A DNA stretch of 64,000 nt from Protea cynaroides. Its lineage: Eukaryota; Streptophyta; Magnoliopsida; Proteales; Proteaceae. The position numbers and the translations under genes were made by a program. Below are positions 1 through 9,447 of the stretch, in pieces. How positions within the stretch are numbered: position 1 is the stretch's first letter; the number at the start of each line of letters is the position of its first letter. The notes below the pieces were generated by a model, which did no database searches, had not been told where the DNA came from, and saw nothing but the letters and a program-made list of their open reading frames with translations. The stretch spans positions 48,402,685-48,466,684 of the forward strand of contig CM053272.1 of assembly GCA_028583415.1 (NCBI GenBank), read 5' to 3'.

Positions 1-2640
1 TCTAAATCTGGTAAGGAAGTTTTACTGTATTTTCATCTAAATTCCTTTTATTTGAAAAGGAACTTCATTTCCCTTGCTACCAGAAAGCCACAAGGCGTCT
101 ACACTCTACAGAGCAAATACATGATCTGATTATAACAATGTTTCCGGCCAAGAAAGAAACAATGGAGGAAGCATGATTCAGAACCATGGCTGCTCATACT
201 CTTCATCATGGACCCAACATGCAACAAAATATCTTGGATTGATAATTTCCCCCTTAAAACTTTCATAGAAAGATAGACTTCATAGAGAATAGGGAAGCAG
301 AAAAGATCCCAAATAGAATTGAAATTACAGCAAAATAATCAGCTATCTTTCAACTTATTTTAACCCCTTTATTAGCTGGACACAGAAATGAGAGGAAAAC
401 AGACTGAAGACTGGAATGTCCAGGACTGTTTATTCTGTCAGCCCCTCCCTACTCAGGGTGTTCATCCAGAATATGGTCCCCTTGTTCCCGGCTGCCTAAT
501 ATTGAGGGGAAACAATCTCTCTCTCTTTCTCCCTCCCTCTCCTGACAGATTCTTGTGGGATCACCTAAGGCAATGGCAATGGCAATTGGCAGAACAAAAA
601 CTCTACCAAGGATCAATCAGGAGAAGTTGATCCACTTAAAGGATTGGATGATCCATCCTCGATTCAATCAGGATTATTTGAGACTGATCCCAATCCTGGT
701 CCTAATATCTGAACTTCTACTCCAGATTGTTGCAAACAAGAGGAATCCTTACCAGAGCACTATGAAATACCAAGTTCTCAGACTGTGTCTAGGTAAAATA
801 GAGCAGTATCAGGTCTCATTCCTGAGGTTGAGATATTCTCACATGAAGCACCAATGCCGCTTGATTAAACCATTATGAGCAGTGACGCAGTTAAACCATC
901 CCAATTTATCTTGTACCACAACACAGAATAATTCCTTCAAAAGAAAAAACATTGACTGATGCCAAGTAGGTTTAAGATAGAGAACTCAAAAAAAAATATA
1001 CAGTACCAAGTCCACTAAGAATCATTGCAGACAAGATTGAAGGGGCAATTCAATAAACACAGAGATGTCCAGTATTCATTTGGGGGTTAAAGACAATAAC
1101 AAAAAAAAAAAAAAACAAAAAAACAAAAAAACAAAAAAAAACAAAAAACAAAAAAAACAAAAAAAAAAGAAGACAAAAGCCAAAAGAAAAGTAGTTTACC
1201 TTTTGGACTGGTAATATCAACCAGCATGATTCCAAATAACAGTAGATTTATTGCCTGCCATCTATAAACCTAGCCGGAAATGCATACCAAAGAAGATGAG
1301 CAGTAGATCATCATGATCGTGCAACCTCCTAAATCGCAGCACTAGTTGAAAAAGAAAGAGAGCCATCTCTGAAAGTTCAAGTACATTCCTTTGAATGGCA
1401 GAAGGATTCTCCCAGTTAGAAAGCAAACAAAACACTCCATGGACTTCCCACTTCCCAGTGTAAAAGCTGAACTGCATTAACAAGATGTCTTTTTGTAACA
1501 GATTGTATGTCATCACAACATCTCTTGCTTCAGAAGCAAACTTAGTGATGCAGATGCAAAAGATAAAAACATCAACAGAACAGACACTTTGACCTTGAAC
1601 TCTCTCAGCCCACAATTGAAGCACAGATCCCAAAGTTAGACATCCTGTGTCCACGCAAGGAGAAGATGAAGTTCGACTGGGAACCTAAAGCAAGCCTAAT
1701 TCTCCGAATTCTATCATTGGAATTCATAAAAAATAACTAATCATGCCCAAAAAAGGACTATGGAAACGGTTTTAAATTCACACTTTCTTTTTTCAGATAT
1801 TTCATTGCAATACGCAAATCATTCAAAATAACTGGCTACAAAAATATCAGGTACAGGAACTCTTAGATAACAACCAAATTGGCAGGTTGGGGGGTGGGGC
1901 ACAAATCTGATGGAGCAGAACCCAACAAAAACAGCATAAAATTTAATCTGAGATAAAATGGGAAAAGAGGATCACCAAAATAAAATAAAACAAAACAAAG
2001 AAAAGAAAATTTTTTAAGTGAAAAGCAATACATTCTGCTCTTAGTTTGAGACATTTCCAATGAGTCAACTCAATCACAGACCCTGTTGCAATCCATAAGA
2101 ATCGACTGAATCAAACTTCCATGACTCAATTACTGCATTGATAAAGATTCAAAGGGTTCTTCTAATAAGCAACTCCAACAGGGGTCTATGAATCATTAAG
2201 CAGACCCATCAACCTAACAATATTGAGAATCTAATAATTTAAGAGAAGACATATGAGCCTAAAAGAAATTAATAACCTCATAATAAGGCCAACATACATA
2301 TCTGTTCAAATGATTCATTAGAATTTACAGACATGGGATCACATAAAGATGAAAGTATAGACAGTCCCAAGTGTTTCACTAACAAAAGTATCAGTTTTCA
2401 CTTGTCAATTTATAGTTTTAAGAATTTTTCACAAATAGTGTACATATTAATGGGATATCAGTAATTGCAGTTAGAGCCAACACTAGTTTCAAATGAACTT
2501 TATGATCATTTACATCATGATAAACTGCATTAGTATCTAATTAAACAAAAAGAAAGAGAAACACTAACAAAATAATGTTCAAGAATATGGCAGTGAAATA
2601 GAACAGAGATTAAAAAAAAAAAGGGGGGGAAAGAAAAGTA
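1..2640. other. Intergenic stretch, no recognised gene
   Basis: I recognise no gene here. Open frames on both strands are short and match no family I know. A nearly pure A/C tract (about 1100-1170, runs of A broken by single C) is low complexity. AT-rich unique-looking sequence fills the rest. It could include untranslated or intronic sequence of a gene to the left of the window, but nothing shows that. Confidence 0.5.
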
Positions 2641-2662
2641 TGACATTTTGTTGTTCAAATAA

Positions 2663-2737
2663 TAACAACAACAACAACAAAGCCTTATCCCAACTAATTG
2701 GGGTCGGCTACATGGACTCTTGTCTTCCAATCAGCTA
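2663..2737 (-). mobile_element. 5'-truncated RTE-type LINE 3' end with 14-bp TSD
   Basis: The sequence ATTGGGGTCGGCTACATGG next to a CAA triplet run is the widely dispersed 3' terminus of plant RTE-clade LINEs. The element lies on the minus strand, so its tail reads (TTG)n. It is flanked by a perfect 14-bp direct repeat, TGTTGTTCAAATAA, at 2649-2662 and 2738-2751, as expected for target-primed reverse transcription. Only about 75 bp were copied. A third partial copy of the flank lies near 2815, so the target area also carries a local duplication. The family assignment is from memory of the motif; the duplication is seen directly. Confidence 0.7.
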
Positions 2738-2751
2738 TGTTGTTCAAATAA

Positions 2752-3890
2752 CAGTTGATGCAAAAAGAAAAGAAAAGTATTGACATAAAACAACATTCCA
2801 TTTTTTCTGAACCTTTGTTGTTCAAATAACAGTCGATGCATACCGACAGAAACATAGCCGAACACATCCAATGAAACATATTCCAAGTCAACTCAATTTA
2901 AGGTGTTCCAGCCATTTCTGTAGCTGGATCTATCCACCTCAAGATATCAAAGCCAGTTCCATCTAGCTGTGAGCAATATCTGAACAGAACTCGAAAATGT
3001 AATGAGATTTGTCTTCTCTTGACCTTCAAAATATCAGGGTATTTGTCTTTTATAACTTGATAAAACTCCATAAAGCTTTTCTTAATTAATCTACAATAAA
3101 ATAAAAAAACTAGGCATTCTTCCTAAGAGGATTTTACCTTCCCTTTTTCTTTTTTCATGGAAGGGGAGGGAATATTCCACAGCAGCCATGATTTGAATTC
3201 ATGCTGGACCCTTTTCACTGTTAAAATGACATAAATATCCATAAGATAAAATATAGGTAATTCTTTTCTCCACAAAAAAGAATGACAATTTGAAATGGTT
3301 CTAGAAAGTCCTGCTTAACTCACTAAAACCATATTTGACAACTTATTTTCCTATTCTATGTTCCATAACTAATTTTGACATAGACACCAGCTCAATTCTT
3401 TGAAGAGAAATTTAAGGAAGTTATCAAATCAGACTAAATGTCTCAAAGCAAATAGAAAATAGAACTATATGATACCATTTCTTATTTTCAAAAAGCCTGT
3501 TGAACAACCAAGAGATGAAACAACATCGAGGTCCCCAAGGTACACATTAGAATCCTACTAACCCAAAATTTATTTCCACACAATCAATACAGACTCTAAT
3601 TAGACAATTTGCAGTCGGTCTGTCACTTTTGTTCAGAAGGTTGTTTATTGGATATATGATTCCCTGATGTTGTTTAAAGAAATCTTTCTAACTTACCAAA
3701 ATACCTATACACAGCAAAACAAACCACTAACAATTCCTAGAGTATGCGGAATTCAGTCCATGTTAATATAGCAACCAAAAAAAGTAAATATAATGATCAT
3801 AGAAAGTAAGGAATCAAACAAAGTCATGTTTCAGAAACACATATCCTCTTATAGAAATTTATAGGAGAACAAAACTTACTACAATAAGTT
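2752..3890. other. AT-rich intergenic sequence downstream of NFS1
   Basis: No ORF, RNA gene or transposon end is evident. The part nearest 4,066 presumably contains the NFS1 3' untranslated region and its polyadenylation site, which I cannot place. Confidence 0.4.
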
Positions 3891-4065
3891 CAAAGAGGCA
3901 TATACAAAGATTGCTTGATGGAAAACCAAATAAAAGTACACATGCTCAAAGCAGCTCCGGCAAGCAAGTCTATTGTCTGTTTTATTTTACAGATTAGACT
4001 GGTGGCATATCCCCTTTTCCCATGTTCGAAACAGCCTGCTTCTGTAGAAATCCGAACATGACAGA

Positions 4066-5460
4066 TCAGTGCTGTGCCCATTGAATACTCTTAATGTCAA
4101 TCCCTTCCTTAACCATCTCATAAAGAGGGCTCATCTCCCTCAATTTCTCCACCTGCCGCACAGTAAGCTCAACTGCACGATCAATCTCATCCTCTGTGGT
4201 GAACCTCCCAATCCCATACCTAATGGAAGTGTGAGCCATGTCCTCCTCTACTCCCAATGCCCTCAGAACATAAGATGGCTCCAAGCTGGCACTCGTACAG
4301 GCGCTGCCACTAGACACAGCAACTTCCTTCAAGCCCATAAGCAAGCTTTCCCCTTCAACATAAGCAAAGGACAGATTTAGATTCCCCGCATATCTCCTCT
4401 CAGTGCTTCCATTGACAACGATACCATCAAGCTTGGCATTGATTCCATCGAGCAGGCGTTTCTGCAGGGCAGAGATACGTCTGTCATCGTATTCCATCTC
4501 CTTCATGGAGACCTCACAAGCAGCACCCATGCCAACAACCAACGGAGTTGGGACAGTCCCACTCCGAATCCCTCTCTCTTGGCCACCGCCGTTCATCTGG
4601 GGCTCCACCCTGATTCTTGGGCGCCGCCTCATATAGAGTGCTCCTACTCCCTTGGGTCCGTAAATCTTGTGACCACTTAGTGACATCAAGCTCACATTCA
4701 TCTTCTCCACATCAAGAGGAATCTTACCCAGAGCCTGAGCCGCATCGGTGTGGAAAGGAATGTTGTGTTCTTTGCAAATCTGGCCGATTTCCTCCATGGG
4801 TTGAATAACGCCGATCTCGTTATTGACAGTCATGATGGAGACAAGACCCGTATCGGGACGGATGGCAGAGCGAAGACGGTCAAGGTCAATGATGCCGTCA
4901 GGGCGGACAGGGAGGTAGGTGACATCGAAGCCCTCCTGCTGGAGATGGCGGCAGGAGTCGAGGACACACTTGTGCTCAGTCTGGGTGGTGATAACGTGAC
5001 GCTTCTTGTCTTTGTAGAAATGCATGAGGCCCTTCACGGAAATGTTGTTGGACTCGGTAGCACCGGAGGTGAAGACAATCTCCTTGGGGGAGGCGTTGAT
5101 TAAAGCAGCAACCTGGGCTCTGGCCTTCTCAACGGCTAGGTCGGACTCCCAGCCGTAAAGGTGGGTGCGAGAGTGTGGGTTGCCGTAGCGGGAGAGGTAG
5201 AAAGGGAGCATGGCATCCATAACCCTAGGGTCGACCGGGGAGGTGGCTTGCACATCCAGGTAGAGCGGTCTTCCGGAGATCCTGACGCCTTTCATGGTGA
5301 TACCCTCTGTATCCTCGTATTCTTCATGCTGAATAGGCGACGGTTCTGGCGTGGCCGCTGCTGCGGTGGCTGTCGAAAAGGCTCGGAAGCGAGGAGGGCC
5401 CACCCTGCAGCTGCTGCTGTAGATTTCTCGGAGCTTCAAACTGAGAAGCCTTGTGGCCAT
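4066..5460 (-). CDS. NFS1: Cysteine desulfurase, mitochondrial (NFS1)
   Basis: PLP-dependent class V aminotransferase-fold enzyme that converts cysteine to alanine and passes the sulfur as an enzyme persulfide to the mitochondrial ISC scaffold, working with ISD11 and frataxin. The 464-codon frame is uninterrupted. Residues 1-35 are Arg/Ser/Ala-rich with almost no acidic residues, as in a mitochondrial presequence. The PLP-phosphate loop TSGATESNN is at 131-139, HTDAAQ at 237-242, and the Schiff-base lysine in SGHK at 265. The persulfide cysteine is C388 in SGSACTSASLEPS, without the long insertion of group II (SUF-type) enzymes, so this is group I. The C-terminus (MVKEGIDIKSIQWAQH) matches eukaryotic NFS1. 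The ATG lies at 5458-5460. A 5'-UTR intron is likely (5,484-6,093). Length and motifs are normal for the family. Confidence 0.97.
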   Translation of the reverse strand: MATRLLSLKLREIYSSSCRVGPPRFRAFSTATAAAATPEPSPIQHEEYEDTEGITMKGVRISGRPLYLDVQATSPVDPRVMDAMLPFYLSRYGNPHSRTHLYGWESDLAVEKARAQVAALINASPKEIVFTSGATESNNISVKGLMHFYKDKKRHVITTQTEHKCVLDSCRHLQQEGFDVTYLPVRPDGIIDLDRLRSAIRPDTGLVSIMTVNNEIGVIQPMEEIGQICKEHNIPFHTDAAQALGKIPLDVEKMNVSLMSLSGHKIYGPKGVGALYMRRRPRIRVEPQMNGGGQERGIRSGTVPTPLVVGMGAACEVSMKEMEYDDRRISALQKRLLDGINAKLDGIVVNGSTERRYAGNLNLSFAYVEGESLLMGLKEVAVSSGSACTSASLEPSYVLRALGVEEDMAHTSIRYGIGRFTTEDEIDRAVELTVRQVEKLREMSPLYEMVKEGIDIKSIQWAQH

Positions 5461-5483
5461 GGCTGTTTCCTTTACGAATCGTT

Positions 5484-6093
5484 CTGGATTGGATTGGAAT
5501 AAAAAAGGGGAGGAATACAGTAAGTAAGTTCAGGTATGAAAAAAAAAAAAAAAAAGATATGTAAACGAGAATCAGAGTTTCTGATATGGTTAATAAGCTG
5601 GTCGAGTGCTCTATCTATAAAAGAGCAAAGGAGAATAAAAAGCCAGAGAATCACTGATGATAAGAGTGCTGATTCCCCTTCTAATGTGTAAAAATGAAGC
5701 ATAAGCAATAAGCAATGCTACAACCTAAAGTAATAAGATTGGTGTGATCTTCAATAAGCATGTTAAGGCTCTAGTAACCATTACATCGTATTTGAAAAAC
5801 CGTAGAACGTGTTAGGACTTTTTGTACTGACATTTAACTCAACCGAATGCAGAATTAAATTAGCAAGGTAATGACAACTTCACACAAAATTCCACAAAAG
5901 AATCTGACAATTAAGGAACAGTTAAACAGTAAAGCACCCAAGCTCTTGATACATAGTTTCCAATTGAAATTCCAGTGAAATCCACATCCAATATCGACAA
6001 CACTATCTGGTTCAATTTGGTGATTGAAACCAATTGCTTAAGCGAAAACAAAAAATTCAATGGCTAAACAGAGAGAAAGATAGAGAAACATAC
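5484..6093 (-). other. NFS1: Probable 5'-UTR intron of NFS1
   Basis: On the minus strand a donor CCGAG|GTATGT lies at 6094/6093. A branch-side poly-T tract (around 5540-5555) is followed by a candidate acceptor, CCAATCCAG, ending at 5484, 23 bases before the ATG. A leader intron would put the first untranslated exon at about 6,095-6,240. This is inferred from splice signals only; cDNA would decide. Confidence 0.5.
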
Positions 6094-6354
6094 CTCGGCC
6101 GATGCTTTTCTCCAGCAAAATGAAAGAGACAATAATGACAGAGCGATTCCGGCCGAAGGGTTTCAGAAAGAAGAAGAAATCATGAAAAAGAGGCAGAAAC
6201 GACACTGGCTAAAGGGTTTCAGAGAGAAGACGGGAGCATACTTTAATATGGGAAAATTCACGCGACTTTGCTAAGATAAGCATTTCGTAACGCCAGATTC
6301 GAGGCGGTGCTGCTCTTCCACCACGAAAATTAATTAGGGCTTTTTAAGGGCATT

Positions 6355-6392
<38 letters not shown>

Positions 6393-6540
6393 GGGAACAG
6401 GTGTCGGTTTAAGTGTTTGACATTTTCATTCCCCGTGACCGCAATCCTCTTTCTCTCTCATTGAACTCTCTCTCCACTAACTGCAAAAAAATCTATAAAC
6501 AAATATAGAGAGTAAGAGCAATTCCATGCCATGAGCTCGT
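6094..6540. promoter_or_regulatory. Divergent promoter region between NFS1 and the acidic-protein gene
   Basis: Leaders of the two genes point away from each other, leaving only a few hundred bases for both promoters. A TATA-like CTATAAACAAATATAG (about 6491-6506) sits in the right place for the plus-strand gene. CT-rich tracts (about 6450-6475) are typical plant core-promoter sequence. A run of about 30 A at 6361-6390 separates the halves. Nothing equally clear is seen on the NFS1 side, which may be TATA-less. Confidence 0.45.
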
Positions 6541-6740
6541 GTCGACCTCTCTCTTTTGATCTCTTTCCCATTTTTGAGGCTTCAAATTGAGATCTCGATC
6601 CGTTGACTGCTCTCACACCGATCCGTCACAACACACACACGAAGCATTGCGACGCCCAGTAACCAGTCTTATAGTGGCTTCTCTCTGCTCCTCGAACGGT
6701 GAGGAATTTTCGTCATTGCTGTAACGGACCTGTGGAAAGG

Positions 6741-7712
6741 TTTGTTTCCATTCCCCCATGTTATTGTTTTATTTTTCTGTCTTCTTTCCATTATTATGTT
6801 TTGTTCTAATACAGTTTTTTGTTTGATCTTCATTTAATTTTTTATACTTTTAACTTTCATGGGTTGGATCTTCCACTGAGATCTGCTTCCAATGCATGTC
6901 TCTATATTCCTGTCCTCCGCTTCTCTCCCACTCCAGTAATAAAAATGATTGCTCAGTATTCAGCTGAGGGTTTTGGTTAAGAAACCCAACTTTGTGGTTA
7001 GTCATCGTCTGCGTTCTTCTTTAGTCTTCTGGATGACTTCGCTACATGGTTTCCCTTTCTGTCAATTAACGTCACGGCTTTAACTTATGGGTTGTCTGAT
7101 CGATCGCTGATGATTTTGAGATTAATCCATTGGTGTCTTAGGATTTTGTCTTCTGGAGTTTGGTCTTGGAAATTATATGGAAATTTTTTCTAATTGTTGG
7201 CCCAAATTAGGCGTTTTTGGCCTTTTGGTAATTACATTCTGGTTGTATCTAAATTGGGGATCCTTCTTCTCGGCTGCACAGATTTTTTTTTGTTTTTTGT
7301 CTTCGTGGAGCAGGGTTTGTTGAAGCCATATCTCTTGATGGACGGTTCTATATTTTCGGCAATCGTAGATCCATATTTTCTGGAATTATCAACTCACGGT
7401 TATTGTTGATCGGGTTCCTCTAGACCAAGTACTATGAATATGTGTCTTACTGAGCCCCTTCATTTCTGTGAATAGATTAATGTTTGGTTTCGGTTAGAGC
7501 TAGATCTGACTGTCTTTGAATGATATTTCGTTGGGTTTTTCTGATATATCTCATTTTGTCTTTGAATGATATTTCGTTGGGTTTTTCTGATATATCTCAT
7601 TTTTCAACTGTTAGCTTTGTTGCATCTCTTTATAAAAAAAAAGTTTTGTTGTTCAGCTGGAGAAGTTTCTTATTTTGATTCCATGCCATGTTGTTCTTTG
7701 GTTTTTGAGCAG
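6741..7712 (+). other. Probable 5'-UTR intron of the acidic membrane-protein gene
   Basis: A donor GGAAAG|GTTTGTTTCC near 6740 and an acceptor TTTTTGAGCAG ending at 7712 bracket T-rich sequence with no coding character. The spliced leader would then run into the ATG at 7789. Inside it, a 46-bp unit is duplicated in tandem at 7511-7602, a recent local duplication. Inferred from splice signals. Confidence 0.5.
7511..7602 (+). repeat. Perfect tandem duplication, 2 x 46 bp
   Basis: The unit starting TGTCTTTGAATGATATTTCG occurs twice head to tail (7511 and 7557) with no differences I can see. It lies in the presumed leader intron of the downstream gene. Confidence 0.9.
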
Positions 7713-7788
7713 GTTTCTACATTGGCTCCACGACTTTGTATACTCTACGAAGCTGATACACATCAGCTGAGGAGCTGTTGATCCAAAC

Positions 7789-9447
7789 ATGTTCAGGCAA
7801 TCACTAAGTAGGAATCAGAGATCCAAAGGGATCAAGGTTAAACACGTTCTCCAGATATGTCTTTTGCTTGCCATTTCCATCTGGTTGCTTTACCAACTCA
7901 AAAACTCCCAGGATAAGAAAAAGGAAATTTTGAGCACTCCAAAAATCTTAGAGAAGGTAGAAAGTGAGCAGGACATCATTAAACTTGGAAGAAAGGACCT
8001 CCATCCACGTGTAGAGGATTCAGCTTCAGAGATTCAGAGACAAAATGATGAAGAGACTGAAGAAGGAGGAAACAAGGCTGAAGAAGAAGAAGAAGAAAAT
8101 AAACCCCAAGGGGGACAGCTCATTGGTAAAAGATCAACCCCTCAAAAAATAGGTCATGAGCTCTACTCTCCTTGGGGCCACGACCTATCCAAAAAAAAAG
8201 AAGAAGAAAAAAACAAACCCAAAGAAGCTGAAGAAGAAGGAAGAAGTGGTAGAGATGATGAGATAGATGAACACAATAAAGAGAGAGCAGAAGAGGAAGT
8301 TGGACATGCAGAAGATTCCTTTGATGAAGGAGAAAAGGATAGGGAAGAGAAAGAAAATGAGCAGGTAGGGCTGAATGATGGTACCGGTATATCAGAGGAT
8401 CAAGATCATGATGGAGGAGAGAGGAGTACACAGGATGCACGAGAGGAGATTTATAATGGTGATGATGCTTCCAGTGCCGTGGTTCGGATACCCAAAAAAA
8501 TTGAAGATTCAGGGGGTTTGAACATGGAAGAGCAGGTAGAGAATGTGGGAAACAATGAGCTAGAACATGAAAAAAAATTCCACAGTATAGAGGAACTCGA
8601 ACTCGAACTCGAACTCGCTGCCAATGAGAATGATTCAGGCCCAAAGATGGGAGAAGATGAAAATGTTGATATTAAACTCTCCACAAATGCTACAGACACT
8701 GAAGAGAAGATGGGAGAAGATGAAAATGTTGGAGATAACCCCTCTGCAAATGCTACCGCTATTGAAGAGAGAGGTACCAAGGGGACCTTGGTTGAATCAG
8801 AAGTTGGTTCTACTTCTAACTCAAAAATGACAAAAGAATCCAGCAATCAAATAGAGGTGAATGATAGCTCAACAGCAGATAATGCAAAATCTCCTACCTC
8901 ATCCCTACAGAATCAGAATGCAACAGAGACCATCACTGATCCAACTCAACATCAAAATGCATCAGAGGCAAGTCGAAGACGAACTGGAGGTGACAATGTG
9001 TTATTCGGGCAGGTAAACTCCAACACAACAGATAGAGTGGAGAAATCAGAGACCATTTCAAATGTTGCCCTAAACACAGACAATTCAACTGTAGCCAGTA
9101 GAGAACCAACCGATTCTTCTGGTAATTCTAGTAATGTTGTCCCAGAAGTGCAGGCCATTGGAGCTAATGTAACTACCGGAACAGAGGATGGATCAGCATC
9201 ATTGACCATCAATGAGAATGCTGAACTGGTTCAGCGTGAGAAGACTAATGAAACTAGTGTAACAGATGAAAATAAAGATGGCTCCACATCTTCAATGACG
9301 AATGAAAATGAGAATGCAAATGCAATTCAACATGATCTCACCGATTCATCCATCCTCCAGGAAGTGAAAGAAGCTCGGACAGATCTAGGAACCTTGCCAG
9401 AGACCAAAACTGAAGGGACGAATCATGATGATATGGCAACAAAGTGA
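7789..9447 (+). CDS. Acidic single-pass membrane protein, plant-specific, function unknown
   Basis: A 552-residue uninterrupted frame. The basic N-terminus (MFRQSLSRNQRSKGIKVKH, 1-19) precedes one hydrophobic segment at about 20-40 (HVLQICLLLAISIWLLY). The rest is a long low-complexity tail very rich in Glu, Asp, Asn and Ser. The positive-inside pattern suggests a type II signal anchor with a lumenal tail, which has several Asn-X-Ser/Thr sequons (for example around 295-345). Two 21-residue repeats starting KMGEDENV lie at 286-306 and 307-327, and a short LELELELEL run at about 268-276. I recognise the N-terminal block RNQRSKGIKVKH as conserved in unnamed plant proteins, often given names such as myb-like protein X because of composition alone. 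No catalytic motif is visible. Expression of the intact frame is likely; its function is unknown. Confidence 0.85.
   Translation: MFRQSLSRNQRSKGIKVKHVLQICLLLAISIWLLYQLKNSQDKKKEILSTPKILEKVESEQDIIKLGRKDLHPRVEDSASEIQRQNDEETEEGGNKAEEEEEENKPQGGQLIGKRSTPQKIGHELYSPWGHDLSKKKEEEKNKPKEAEEEGRSGRDDEIDEHNKERAEEEVGHAEDSFDEGEKDREEKENEQVGLNDGTGISEDQDHDGGERSTQDAREEIYNGDDASSAVVRIPKKIEDSGGLNMEEQVENVGNNELEHEKKFHSIEELELELELAANENDSGPKMGEDENVDIKLSTNATDTEEKMGEDENVGDNPSANATAIEERGTKGTLVESEVGSTSNSKMTKESSNQIEVNDSSTADNAKSPTSSLQNQNATETITDPTQHQNASEASRRRTGGDNVLFGQVNSNTTDRVEKSETISNVALNTDNSTVASREPTDSSGNSSNVVPEVQAIGANVTTGTEDGSASLTINENAELVQREKTNETSVTDENKDGSTSSMTNENENANAIQHDLTDSSILQEVKEARTDLGTLPETKTEGTNHDDMATK

Noticed and set aside
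1050..1235. Phe-rich minus-strand ORF
   Set aside because: It is simply the translation of the A-rich tract on the opposite strand.
8120..8846. Long minus-strand ORFs (174 and 131 codons) opposite the acidic-protein gene
   Set aside because: Antisense shadows of Glu/Asp-rich codons, with Ser/Leu/Phe-rich low-complexity translation.
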